17,487 nucleotides of DNA, from positions 1 to 17,487 of the forward strand of contig JAEZHJ010000089.1 in NCBI GenBank assembly GCA_023436925.1, in the 5' to 3' direction. This document shows, piece after piece, positions 8,324-16,529 of the stretch; position 1 is the first letter of the stretch; every line of letters starts with the position of its first letter. The notes under the pieces are model-generated. The model was not told the origin of the DNA and did not search any database. It saw only the letters and a list, made by a program, of their open reading frames with translations. A program made the translations under genes and the position numbers. Source of the DNA: Actinomycetes bacterium. Lineage in GTDB: Bacteria > Actinomycetota > Actinomycetes > Propionibacteriales > Propionibacteriaceae.

Positions 8324-8407
8324 TCTTTCATTGCTCATAGCGGGCGGAACTCACAGCCAGTGAGCCGGATACCGACAGCGTTTACGCGGCCGGACATACT
8401 GGCTCGA

Positions 8408-8429
8408 GCTGTCACAGATGTGTGACAGC
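8408..8429. repeat. 22-bp near-continuous palindrome (9-bp arms, 4-base loop)
   Basis: The arms GCTGTCACA and TGTGACAGC are perfect and are separated by GATG. It lies 84-105 bases past the stop of the type ISP gene and about 160 bases upstream of jetA. It could be a terminator stem without a T tract or a dimeric regulator's site. The order TCACA-TGTGA is the reverse of a CRP-type site. Confidence 0.55.
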
Positions 8430-8512
8430 AGCTCCTGTCGGCTGTGGTCCGAGGTCTAGCACGTCCAGTCTTGGGTACCACCAGCTCGATGGCACCCGCA
8501 CTCACTGACCTC

Positions 8513-11500
8513 CTAGAGAGGGAGTTCGGGGAGGGAGTCGACAATCTTCATCGTCTCAACGGATACCCGGGTCACACGCTTGATCAGATCGACTATGTAC
8601 CGGGGGTTGTCGGACTCCCGGCACCAGTGGTTCGGATCGTTCACTATCCCGGATGCCTTGTCGGTCTTGACCTGGTAGCGGTCAATGATCCACTCGAGGG
8701 CCGAGCGCGACCCAAGCATGTACCGGTGCGCATCGGCGGGGATGTCGCCGATCGTCACGTAGCTGTTGTAGATGATGGCCTTCTTGGTCGACTTATCGGC
8801 CCACCGCAGCTTCTCCACCCGGTAGACCTGCCACGGGTCACCACCCAGCGGTCCTTGCTCGTGCAGCGGGTAGGGCTCGACCGTCTCGTAGTTGACGTGC
8901 ATGGCGGACAACCGGCGGCCCGCCTCGGTGAACGCCTCGAAGTCGGCGGTGGACCCCGCGAGCGGGATCCGCGGCAGCATCCGCTTTAGGTCGGCGGCGA
9001 AGGTGGTGCGGTACTGCTCGGAGTGCAGCACCCCGTAGACGTAATGGAAGATGTCGTCCTTGGTCACATGGCTGCCGAACATGTCCCGATACAGCGCCAG
9101 AATGCCGTCGGTGATGTTGTCCACCCGTCGGTAACCCCACTCGTCCACATCGCCGTTGGGTTCAAGGAGCGATCCCTGATCGCCGCTGTCGGCCTTCTCG
9201 TAGGTCCAGCGGGGGAAGAACTGGGCTGTGTAAGTATAGGTAGCAACGTCGGGCAGGGCATCGGTCATAAGCACAGCAAACTGGGCGTGAGGATGCGGCG
9301 CGATCACGAGCGGGCCAGCGTTCCTGTGATGCGGTGTTGGGAACGCTGCGTCGAGCCGGTAGACCATGTCGTTCAGTGGCCGGTCAAAGTACCCGTACTC
9401 CTTGGTGAAGGGACGGTACAGCGCGGTGTACACGCGATCCGTCCTGAAAGCGTGCTGAACGCCCCGAGCCGCGTCGGCTATCAGGCCGCGGCTCCAACTG
9501 ATCTTCTTTGTGGACCTGTCGAGCCGATCCTCGTTCCCTTGCGAGTTCGCAGCCTGAACGTTGTAGGCAGCTACCATCCCAGCCATGTTTGACTCGACCG
9601 CAGGACGGGAGAAGTTGTAGCACCAAGCGTCCCTGTTGGTCTTCAGTCCGCTCGTGTAGAGGGCGAAGTGGCGGGCTCCCGAGGCGCCTGCATCCTTCAG
9701 GCCAACCGGAGGGAAGCTAGCAAACGCATCACTGCGTTGGCTCAACCAGTCCCCTGTGTCGTTCGGATTGAGCCCCTGCCAGTCGACGCCGTCGAGGGTC
9801 GACGACGCGATGCCGTCGAGCTTCTGTTCGCGGGTCAGGTAATCGGCCACGCCGAAGTAACGCACGTCGCAGCCTTGGCTTGTGGAGCGCTTCACGGCCA
9901 CCAAGACAGCGACGCCGGTTCGGGCCCCTGACCCAAAGACCTTGCCGCCCTCCTGCCGCGACAACTCACCAGCCGTGCGCTGGTTGCCACGCAGGTTGTA
10001 GACCCAGATGCTGTTGAACTCGTCGGCGAAGACCTTGCGGATGCCGTCGGCGGTGTTGCCATCGACCCAGCCGTTGTTGGAGACGAACGCGACGACACCT
10101 TGTTCGCCCAGCCTGTCAGTGGCCCACCGAAACGCCCTGATGTAGCTGTCGTAGAGGCTGTTCTTGTTCGTCGCGGTCGACCGCGCGGCGTAAGTGTCCG
10201 CGATGCGCTGGTCTAGGGACGGGTACTTCAGATTGGCGTTGTCGTCGTTCGCAGAACCCTGATTAGCAGAGTAGGGCGGGTTGCCGACGATGACCTTGAT
10301 CGGCGCGTCGAGCTGGGCTTCGATGCGGTCGTTGTTGACCGGGATGAGGCTGGTGTCGGCGCGGTCGCCGTCCTCGGTGATCTGGAAGGTATCAGTCAGC
10401 GTTGCACCCGGGAAGGGCGTGTATGGCACCTCGGCGTCTGGCTGCTGAGCCTGGGCGAGGGCTTGGTAGGTCGTTTCGATGTTGACACAGGCGATGTAGT
10501 ACGCGAGGAGCATGATCTCGTTGGCCCACAGTTCGCCGGCGTACTTGCGGGCGAGGTCTTCGGGCCGGATGATGCCCGACTCCAGGAGTCGCACGATGAA
10601 CGTACCGGTTCCGGTGAAGGGGTCAAGTATGTGGACGCCTTCGTCAGTGAGTCCGTAGCCGAACTCTTGGCGGCAGACTTCGTCGGCGGCGCGGAGGATG
10701 AAGTCGACGATCTCGACCGGGGTGTAGACGACGCCGAGGGAGCTGGACTGCTTGGGGAATGCCTTTTTGAAGAACTGTTCGTACAGGTCGTGGATGACGG
10801 TCTGGCGACCGGCTGTGGTGTGGATGGACTCGGCGCGTCGGCGCACCGAGTCGTAGAACTTCTCAAGCTTGGCGGTCTCGGCGTCCAAGCCGTGGCCAGC
10901 GAGCGCGCCGACCATCTGCTGCATGGTGAGCGAAACGGGGTTATGGGCAGCGAAGCTGTCGTGCTCGAACAGGGCGTCGAAGACCGGCTTGGTGATTAGG
11001 TGCTGGCTCAGCATCGAGATCGCGTCATCGGGCTTGATCGAGTCGTTGAGGTTGGCCCTCAACCCCTCGACGAAGGTGTCGAACTGAGCGCGCAACTGCT
11101 CGCCACCCTGAGTGAGGATCGCTTTGATGCGGGCCACCTGGTTGCGGTTGATGTCGACAACGTCGTCGGCCCACTTGTCCCAGTACTCGCGGTCGCCGAC
11201 CTTCTTGACGATCCGAGCGAGGATCGAGTCCCGCCACTGGGTGAGGTCGAACAGTGGGAGCTGAACTCCGGTGGTCGCGGCCGTGGTCTTGGAGGTGCCG
11301 TCTTCATTGTCAGTGGCGCCTCCCTTGCCGATGACGTCGATGATCACCTTGCCCTTGGTGTTCTTGTCGAGGTCGATCGAGTTGATCATCGCGTTGAACC
11401 GGTCGTCGTGGGACCGCAGGGCGTTCAGCACGTCCCACACGACCCTGAACCGCTTGTTGTCCTTCAACGCCTCCTCAGGGGCGAGGCCGGCCGGGATCGC

Positions 11501-13303
11501 GACGGGGAGGATGACGTAGCCGAACTCCTTGCCTTTGGCCTTGCGCATGACCCTGCCGACGGACTGGACAACGTCCACCAGGGAGTTGCGGGGATGCAGG
11601 AACAGCACCGCGTCGAGTGCCGGCACGTCCACCCCTTCAGACAGACAGCGCGCGTTGGACAGCACCCGGCAGTCACCCTCCGGGATGGGAGCCTTCAGCC
11701 ACGCCAGCGCCTCGGCCCGCTGCAGCGCGTTCATCGTCCCGTCGACATGCTTCGCATCGACCCCGAACTCGGCCCCGTCAGGGTCGGCGCTGGTGTCGGC
11801 GAGCGCGTCGACGACCTCGGGGAACGCCTGAGCGAACCCCTTGGAGGCGCGGATGTCCCTTGCGAACGCGACCGCCCGCTGCATAGGGATGGGGTTGTCG
11901 CCGAAGTCGCCGTCGGTGGTGTGCTTGGCCAGCCCGTTCCAGCAGCCGACGATCTTCGCCGCGTCGTCGAGGTCGAGCTCGAGGTCGGGGTTCGCCAACG
12001 ACGCCTGCAATGGCTCCGCGATCGCGTCACCTTCGACGACAAGAACCATCACCTTGTAGTCCGACAGCAGCCGCTTCTCGACTGCCTCGCCGAACCCGAG
12101 TCGGTGGAACTCCGGACCGAAGGTCGCCTCGTCGTCCATCGAGGTGAGGACCGCGGAGGCTTCATCGGCCTTCTGCTTGACCGCTTCGCCGTAGATGCGT
12201 GGGGTGGCCGTCATGTAGAGACGCTTGGCCGCCGGCAGGTAGGTGTTGTCGTGCACCTTCACGAAGTGCGACTCGTCGAGCTCCCCGGCCAACTTCACAC
12301 CGGTGGTGCGGTGGGCCTCGTCGCACAGGATCAGGTCGAACTGCTGCTCCGACGTCTTCTGAGCCTGCGCCACAACATCGATCGACTGGTAGGTGGAGAA
12401 CACAACCGTCATCCCGCGCATGCGCTTGCCGACTGCGGCCAAGCCCGCAGCGAGCCTCGTCGCGTCAGTCGTTGGCAATGGAATGTCGTGGGTGGTGATG
12501 TCCTCTGCCTGTCGTCCCGCCTTGCTGTCGGAGCAGACGACGAAGGGACGGATATCGGTCTGGGTCTGCGCCATCCACTCCCGCAGCGATTGGGACACCA
12601 GGGAGATGGACGGGGCCAGGAACAGCACCCTGAGGTGGCCACCGTTCTTGGCGCACATCTGTTCGGCCAGCCGCAGCGAGGTGAAGGTCTTCCCGGTGCC
12701 ACACGCCGAGATCCACTTGCCCCGATCGTGGGCTTCGAACCCTTTCAGGATCTTCTCGATCGCAACCTTCTGGTGCGGCAACAGGCCGTACTTGACGGCT
12801 TTCTTCAGATCGAAGTCGAGGCTCTTGGGCGCCGCCTGCATCCAGTCGATCGGTGACTCCGCGATGTCGGCCAGCCCGATCCGCTGCACCGGGACCTGCT
12901 GGTTCTCCAACGCATTCTCGGCGTGGGTCGACCAACGGTCCGTCGTCGAGATGATGATCCGGTTCGTGAACACAACATCGCCCCACGACTTGCCCGAGGC
13001 CGTGAAGAACGAGTCGATGTCGCCCTTCTGCAGGGAGTGCTTAGGGTCGAAGAACTTGCACTGGATCGCCGTCCACTCGCCTGTCAGCTTGTTCCGAGCG
13101 ACCAGGTCGATGCCGGTGTCGTGGGTGTTCTGGCGATGGTTCCAGTCAGGCCAGCGGTGCACCTCGTCGTACTCCGCGCTCAGCGTCGGATCAAGCCGGA
13201 AGTAGTCCACCATCAACCGCTCGAACTTCTCCCCGCGCTCCACGTTGCCCGTCGCCTGCCGGAACGTATCGATGACGTCATGGATCGTCGCCTTGGTGGC
13301 CAC
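8513..13303 (-). CDS. Type ISP single-polypeptide restriction-modification enzyme (nuclease, translocase, adenine methyltransferase)
   Basis: Enzymes of this kind (LlaGI, LlaBIII) carry restriction, ATP-driven translocation, methylation and DNA recognition in one chain. Here the N-terminal Mrr-like nuclease has GIDLVA with D66 and IQCK with K83. The SF2 motor has Walker A CGTGKT near 201-206, DEAH at 328-331, TATP at 365-368 and the arginine-finger motif QSVGRVMRK from 580. The methyltransferase has motif I DPFTGTGTF from D894 and motif IV NPPY at 1008-1011, which indicates N6-adenine methylation. About 500 further residues should hold the target-recognition domain. The 1596 residues match the family. 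I choose GTG 13303 because GGGAAGGA lies six bases upstream; a GTG at 13333 would add ten residues. It lies upstream of jetA on the same strand, with a 263-bp gap, so it is probably a separate transcript. Confidence 0.93.
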   Translation of the reverse strand: MATKATIHDVIDTFRQATGNVERGEKFERLMVDYFRLDPTLSAEYDEVHRWPDWNHRQNTHDTGIDLVARNKLTGEWTAIQCKFFDPKHSLQKGDIDSFFTASGKSWGDVVFTNRIIISTTDRWSTHAENALENQQVPVQRIGLADIAESPIDWMQAAPKSLDFDLKKAVKYGLLPHQKVAIEKILKGFEAHDRGKWISACGTGKTFTSLRLAEQMCAKNGGHLRVLFLAPSISLVSQSLREWMAQTQTDIRPFVVCSDSKAGRQAEDITTHDIPLPTTDATRLAAGLAAVGKRMRGMTVVFSTYQSIDVVAQAQKTSEQQFDLILCDEAHRTTGVKLAGELDESHFVKVHDNTYLPAAKRLYMTATPRIYGEAVKQKADEASAVLTSMDDEATFGPEFHRLGFGEAVEKRLLSDYKVMVLVVEGDAIAEPLQASLANPDLELDLDDAAKIVGCWNGLAKHTTDGDFGDNPIPMQRAVAFARDIRASKGFAQAFPEVVDALADTSADPDGAEFGVDAKHVDGTMNALQRAEALAWLKAPIPEGDCRVLSNARCLSEGVDVPALDAVLFLHPRNSLVDVVQSVGRVMRKAKGKEFGYVILPVAIPAGLAPEEALKDNKRFRVVWDVLNALRSHDDRFNAMINSIDLDKNTKGKVIIDVIGKGGATDNEDGTSKTTAATTGVQLPLFDLTQWRDSILARIVKKVGDREYWDKWADDVVDINRNQVARIKAILTQGGEQLRAQFDTFVEGLRANLNDSIKPDDAISMLSQHLITKPVFDALFEHDSFAAHNPVSLTMQQMVGALAGHGLDAETAKLEKFYDSVRRRAESIHTTAGRQTVIHDLYEQFFKKAFPKQSSSLGVVYTPVEIVDFILRAADEVCRQEFGYGLTDEGVHILDPFTGTGTFIVRLLESGIIRPEDLARKYAGELWANEIMLLAYYIACVNIETTYQALAQAQQPDAEVPYTPFPGATLTDTFQITEDGDRADTSLIPVNNDRIEAQLDAPIKVIVGNPPYSANQGSANDDNANLKYPSLDQRIADTYAARSTATNKNSLYDSYIRAFRWATDRLGEQGVVAFVSNNGWVDGNTADGIRKVFADEFNSIWVYNLRGNQRTAGELSRQEGGKVFGSGARTGVAVLVAVKRSTSQGCDVRYFGVADYLTREQKLDGIASSTLDGVDWQGLNPNDTGDWLSQRSDAFASFPPVGLKDAGASGARHFALYTSGLKTNRDAWCYNFSRPAVESNMAGMVAAYNVQAANSQGNEDRLDRSTKKISWSRGLIADAARGVQHAFRTDRVYTALYRPFTKEYGYFDRPLNDMVYRLDAAFPTPHHRNAGPLVIAPHPHAQFAVLMTDALPDVATYTYTAQFFPRWTYEKADSGDQGSLLEPNGDVDEWGYRRVDNITDGILALYRDMFGSHVTKDDIFHYVYGVLHSEQYRTTFAADLKRMLPRIPLAGSTADFEAFTEAGRRLSAMHVNYETVEPYPLHEQGPLGGDPWQVYRVEKLRWADKSTKKAIIYNSYVTIGDIPADAHRYMLGSRSALEWIIDRYQVKTDKASGIVNDPNHWCRESDNPRYIVDLIKRVTRVSVETMKIVDSLPELPL

Positions 13304-13611
13304 CGCCGGTCCTTCCCTCGTTTCGCAACCCACACGCTAGCGGCGCACGGCAGTCCGCGCGCGGAAGTGCGTTCCGAGCCGCTCCTGACCGCCGGCGCTC
13401 ATACGGACGGCGGCTTACCTGGGGCTGATCCCAGCTCAAGATGCTGTCTCTCCCCAGCAGCGCGCATCAAACGCGGTGTGGAGACCCCGCCGTTCTGGGG
13501 AGCCACCGCGTGGCGCCATCGACAGGCACAGGACTGATGTCCGAATACAGGCCAGCGACACCTCGCGCGCTACGCACCGAGTCCCCGACGCCCCTCCCTA
13601 CGAGCGCTGGC
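13304..13611. other. Intergenic stretch between the 476-aa gene and the type ISP gene
   Basis: The 308 bases hold no coding-like frame on either strand; the open frames that cross it are extensions of shadows of neighbouring genes. It contains several small inverted repeats: GCCAC/GTGGC at 13502-13514, CTGGG/CCCAG at 13419-13434, and CTCCCCAG/CTGGGGAG at 13450-13457 and 13495-13502. One of these may end the upstream operon. The promoter of the type ISP gene must lie here. TAGCGT on the minus strand at about 13335-13340 could be its -10 box, but no good -35 box is visible. Confidence 0.45.
13310..13317 (-). promoter_or_regulatory. Ribosome binding site of the type ISP gene
   Basis: GGGAAGGA on the minus strand is followed by six bases (CCGGCG) and GTG at 13303. 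The next upstream candidate start, GTG 13333, has no comparable site, so the shorter product is preferred. Confidence 0.75.
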
Positions 13612-13619
13612 TCAGCGCT
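13603..13619 (-). terminator. Hairpin across the stop codon of the 476-aa gene
   Basis: The arms AGCGCTG (13603-13609) and CAGCGCT (13613-13619) are perfect, with a 3-base loop. The TGA stop (13614-13612) lies inside the structure. No T tract follows on the minus strand. It may stabilise the transcript end or act as a weak intrinsic terminator of the four-gene operon. Confidence 0.4.
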
Positions 13620-15042
13620 GCATGGACGCCGCCCCCGGACGCTCGATCGCTGGCCCGCCGCCCCCCATGCCGAACTGGGGTTCCCGGCTGAGCAGCTGGG
13701 TCGGCGCGGCAGGCATGCTTGCTCCGGCGGCGGCGATTCGTCCTTGGGTGATAGCGATCGCGCTCGGCGCGGCCGGCTCTGTGGGTGCGACGACCGGCTT
13801 GGCGGTTGCCACTGCGAGCTGGCGGGCAGCGAAGGTGGCGCTGGAGGCGTTATTGGCTGCTCGATAGACCTCGAGACCGCTCGGCTCGAAGCGCGGCATC
13901 GGGATCCATGTGCCACGGCGTCGGGCTTCGAAAACGGCCCTGGTCATGTGGGCCGCGCCCTCCAGCGACCGAGAGGCCATCATGACCCGGTCCTTGCCCC
14001 AGAACAGATTGGTGATGGCCGCCTGCTCCAGCCCGCCCGCCTCGTGGGCGGCGTGCATTGCGCGCCGCGCAACGGCGAGGAGATCCAGACCGCGCATCCG
14101 CTTGGCGATCAGCTCGGGATCGGCCCACGCTTTGCCGTCGCGCAGGGTGCCGACCACGGTCTGCCTGAGGTGGGTGGATGCGTCAGCCAGGCCCGTGTCG
14201 CGGACGCCGCCGAGGTAGATGGTCTGGGGCCAGCGGGCGGCTGCGCGCCACTGAGCGTTCGCGTCTGCCATGGCCTCGACAATCGGACGTCCCCGCTCCT
14301 GGTCGAGCTGCCCCAGGACGATCGCCGCGTTCGTGGTGGCGGCTGCCGCGCCACAGATGACACTCAGGTCGGCCGCGACGGTCTGCAGGGTGACCCCTGA
14401 CAGTCCCTTGCGGGTCGCAAGTGCTTCCCTGGCGGCGTTGAGCCAGTTGTGGATCGCCGCGTCCAGGCTGTTCTCGCTGCGGGGAACGGCGGCGATGTCG
14501 TCGTACGGCCCTGATCGAAGCACCGGCGGGATGAACGCGAACGCTGCACCGATCCCGGCGACCAGCTTCAGGTATCGCCGCGGCGTTGCGTTCTGGAGGA
14601 CGTCGGGCGCGGTCGCCAGGGTCCAGTTGGCGGCCACCATGAGCGGCGACAGCAGGTTGGCCCGCAGCCCCACGACGGCCACCGGATCCTCGCCGACGCC
14701 GTGGAGGCCGGTCGTAAGGAGGTCGGCGATGCCGCCGAGAACACGGGTCATGTCGACCAGGCGTCGATCAGGAGGGACGTGCGTCACGGGGGCGCCGGTG
14801 GTTCGGGCGAGCCAGGTATTGCGGGCGATGGGCTGCAGGATCGCGTCGGCCAGCACGAACTCCTGGTCCGTGACACGCCCGGAAGGGACGTTCCGCATCG
14901 CACGCACGGTGGCTTGAGCGAGCTTGGGCCAGACGATGGCCTGCGCACGCCACCGGTCCCCCGACGGACGGGGCGTCAAGTTCGAGATCGCGAAGGCCTG
15001 GCGATGCAGCCGGTCGAGCAGGTCGGCGACCGACGCGGTCAT
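13612..15042 (-). CDS. Unknown 476-aa helical protein with an Ala/Pro/Gly-rich tail
   Basis: I do not recognise this family. The protein begins MTASVADLLDRLHRQAFAIS and is predicted by eye to be almost wholly helical up to about residue 410. It has many Ala-rich amphipathic stretches. One moderately hydrophobic segment (LKLVAGIGAAFAFIPPVL) may be membrane-associated or buried. The last 65 residues are a low-complexity tail rich in Ala, Pro and Gly (APTEPAAPSAIAITQG, FGMGGGGPAIERPG), probably unstructured. There is no signal peptide, nucleotide-binding motif or catalytic signature. The ATG at 15042 overlaps the preceding stop as ATGA. It is the last gene of an operon divergent from a MobF relaxase, so a role in conjugation is plausible but unproven. 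Confidence 0.8.
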   Translation of the reverse strand: MTASVADLLDRLHRQAFAISNLTPRPSGDRWRAQAIVWPKLAQATVRAMRNVPSGRVTDQEFVLADAILQPIARNTWLARTTGAPVTHVPPDRRLVDMTRVLGGIADLLTTGLHGVGEDPVAVVGLRANLLSPLMVAANWTLATAPDVLQNATPRRYLKLVAGIGAAFAFIPPVLRSGPYDDIAAVPRSENSLDAAIHNWLNAAREALATRKGLSGVTLQTVAADLSVICGAAAATTNAAIVLGQLDQERGRPIVEAMADANAQWRAAARWPQTIYLGGVRDTGLADASTHLRQTVVGTLRDGKAWADPELIAKRMRGLDLLAVARRAMHAAHEAGGLEQAAITNLFWGKDRVMMASRSLEGAAHMTRAVFEARRRGTWIPMPRFEPSGLEVYRAANNASSATFAARQLAVATAKPVVAPTEPAAPSAIAITQGRIAAAGASMPAAPTQLLSREPQFGMGGGGPAIERPGAASMQR

Positions 15043-15335
15043 CGCACACCTGCCCGGACAGCGAGGTCGACCAGCGCGTCACGCAGCGCCGGCACAAGCG
15101 GGCCGGCGCCGTGCTCCAGGGACGCGAGCGCCGCAGTGATGGCGTGCTCGGCCGATCCCTGATCGTCAACGATCGCCGGGAGGACCCCGGCCCTCTCGAA
15201 GGCGTCCTCGACGTCCAGGCAGGCGGCGCCGAGGAACAGGGCCTCCCCGGCCTCGTCGTCGAGCGAGAGGTAGTGCCAGGCAGCGTTGCGCAGATGCCCG
15301 TACGCCAGGCTGGCCCATCCCTGGGGGCTCGTCAC
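15039..15335 (-). CDS. Unknown 98-aa small helical protein
   Basis: The frame extends much further upstream, but the upstream part is a shadow of the neighbouring membrane-protein gene. The protein proper begins at GTG 15335 (VTSPQGWASLAYGHLRNAAW). This GTG overlaps the upstream stop as GTGA, and its own stop overlaps the next ATG as ATGA. It is acidic and helical (LSLDDEAGEALFLGAACLDV) with no membrane segment. It is probably made together with its neighbours and could be a small partner of the 476-aa protein. No family is recognised. Confidence 0.78.
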   Translation of the reverse strand: MTSPQGWASLAYGHLRNAAWHYLSLDDEAGEALFLGAACLDVEDAFERAGVLPAIVDDQGSAEHAITAALASLEHGAGPLVPALRDALVDLAVRAGVR

Positions 15336-15913
15336 GAGACTCCCCCGAGATATGCGTGTGCCTTGTCGGGCGGCATCCGGATCGCGCCGCTGGTTCCGAC
15401 GTCGCGGGTCGGGCGGGTCGGCCCACCGGCGGCGATACGGCGGGCGTGGACGCGGCGCAGCCAGGGCAGCAGGTAGCTCGCCGCGACGATCCCGGCCGGC
15501 ACCAACCCGATCAGCCACGCGCCTTCCAAGGCGTTCTGGACGATCGCGGCGATGCCGAGGATGAACCGGGCCCGCCACAGCAGGTCGAGCCCCGGGTGAC
15601 CGGCCAGCCAGCGGCGCCACCCGATCGCCAGCCCGCGCAGCATCCCGACCGGCAGACACCAGAAGTCCAGCAGCCGCCCGCCCCGCCGGGGACCCGGCCA
15701 GGCGAACACCGCCAGCGACACCACGGCGAAGCCGGCGAGCGCCCACCCCGCAGCCACATCCGGCAGCACCGCGGCAGTGATCGCCCACAGCATCGCACTG
15801 CCGGCGAGATCGACCAGCCACACGATCACCCCGAGGACGGCCGTGACAGCACTCCCCCGCGGCCGCCCCAACGCCGTCCGCCGTCCGGGTCGTGGCGGAT
15901 AGCCGGGGTTCAT
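15332..15913 (-). CDS. Unknown 193-aa polytopic membrane protein
   Basis: The protein starts at ATG 15913 (MNPGYPPRPGRRTALGRPRG), overlapping the preceding stop as ATGA. A Pro/Arg-rich cytoplasmic-looking N-terminus of about 20 residues is followed by hydrophobic segments at about 22-50, 53-73 and 116-151. This gives roughly four membrane passes. A basic loop (PGPRRGGR, then RGLAIGWRRWLAGH) lies in the middle. The C-terminal 40 residues are polar and contain RRVHARRIAAGG, which fits an inside location by the positive-inside rule. It resembles the small membrane proteins found near conjugation genes in actinobacterial elements, but I cannot assign it to a known secretion subunit. Base composition is very high GC (46 of 60 in one sampled row). 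Confidence 0.82.
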   Translation of the reverse strand: MNPGYPPRPGRRTALGRPRGSAVTAVLGVIVWLVDLAGSAMLWAITAAVLPDVAAGWALAGFAVVSLAVFAWPGPRRGGRLLDFWCLPVGMLRGLAIGWRRWLAGHPGLDLLWRARFILGIAAIVQNALEGAWLIGLVPAGIVAASYLLPWLRRVHARRIAAGGPTRPTRDVGTSGAIRMPPDKAHAYLGGVS

Positions 15914-16248
15914 GCCCGTCCCCCGCCCGGCTTGACCGCGTGCGGCCCATCGTCTGACCCGTCCGGGTACCTGGGGACGAAGTCGCGCAGCCGGGCGACC
16001 TCCTTGGCGTCCAGCTCGCCATCGCTCCACCGGACGATCGCCGCCTGGTCGAGCCCTTCGGCCTCCAGCCCGGCGATCGCGTCCCGTGCCCTGGTCTCGG
16101 CGTCGTCCCGTTCCCGCAGTGCGACCATCAGCTTGATCGAGATCTCGGTCAGCCGGCGCTCTCGCCGCGCCTGCTCCTCGCGACGCTTCTGCAGTACCTG
16201 GTACGCCGCCCGCCGGGCCGCCTGACGCATCGACTGCTTGGTCGCCAT
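15910..16248 (-). CDS. Unknown 112-aa basic helical protein, possible DNA-binding accessory factor
   Basis: This is the first gene of the four-gene operon. ATG 16248 has a full AGGAGG site four bases upstream, so the start is secure. The N-terminal half is strongly basic and helical (MATKQSMRQAARRAAYQVLQ, then KRREEQARRERR), likely a coiled coil or DNA-contacting helix. The C-terminal half (IAGLEAEGLDQAAIVRWSDG then ELDAKEVARLRDF) has the spacing of a helix-turn-helix of the type that ends with EVARL. The last 20 residues are acidic then polar. Its place, divergent from a relaxase gene, would suit a relaxosome accessory protein or a regulator. That is inference from context, not a family match. 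Confidence 0.8.
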   Translation of the reverse strand: MATKQSMRQAARRAAYQVLQKRREEQARRERRLTEISIKLMVALRERDDAETRARDAIAGLEAEGLDQAAIVRWSDGELDAKEVARLRDFVPRYPDGSDDGPHAVKPGGGRA

Positions 16249-16252
16249 GACG

Positions 16253-16258
16253 CCTCCT
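16253..16258 (-). promoter_or_regulatory. Ribosome binding site of the 112-aa gene
   Basis: A perfect AGGAGG on the minus strand is followed by CGTC and the ATG at 16248. It is the strongest Shine-Dalgarno sequence in the window and marks the true start; a longer in-frame extension to 16620 is not needed. Confidence 0.88.
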
Positions 16259-16522
16259 TCACCCCGATGCCCTGTCACCACCCCAGAAGGAATCCACCCC
16301 CGCCGCCATGACCACCAACTCACCCTCCGAACCCAGGACCCCACGCCCTGCTGACCCCGATCTCCCACAACTTCCATGGCCCTAGCACCTCCTGCATCGT
16401 CGGAGGGACCGCCCGAAATCACGCTGACAACCAGCGATGTCGTGCGCGTCGTGAGGCTCCGAGACCTCGCCGGAACTCGCACCCATGACTGCCGGTCACC
16501 GCGAGATCCACCGGTTCCTTCT

Positions 16523-16529
16523 GGGAGGG
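16523..16529 (+). promoter_or_regulatory. Ribosome binding site of the relaxase gene
   Basis: GGGAGGG is followed by TGTG and ATG at 16534. The GTG at 16531 would be only one base from the site, so the ATG is the better start. Confidence 0.75.

Larger units (their letters stand above)
8250..8512. promoter_or_regulatory. Non-coding gap between the type ISP gene and the jet operon; presumed jet promoter region
   Basis: This 263-bp stretch has no convincing reading frame. It must hold any terminator of the type ISP gene and the promoter of jetABCD, both on the minus strand. It contains two inverted repeats, at 8297-8323 and 8408-8429, listed separately. TAGCCT on the minus strand near 8275-8281 resembles a -10 box, but I see no -35 box at a normal distance, so I do not fix a promoter. 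Confidence 0.5.

Noticed and set aside
8408..8429. A CRP/GlxR-type binding site
   Set aside because: The half-sites are in the order TCACA then TGTGA with four bases between, the reverse of the TGTGA-N6-TCACA layout.
11000..12856. A 618-codon plus-strand open frame
   Set aside because: It lies antisense inside the type ISP gene, whose motifs are unmistakable. It has no ribosome site and an Arg/Gly/Val-rich composition typical of a high-GC shadow frame.
13441..14400. A 319-codon plus-strand open frame
   Set aside because: It is antisense to the 476-aa gene, which has a coupled start and a better composition. The plus-strand frame lacks a plausible start context.
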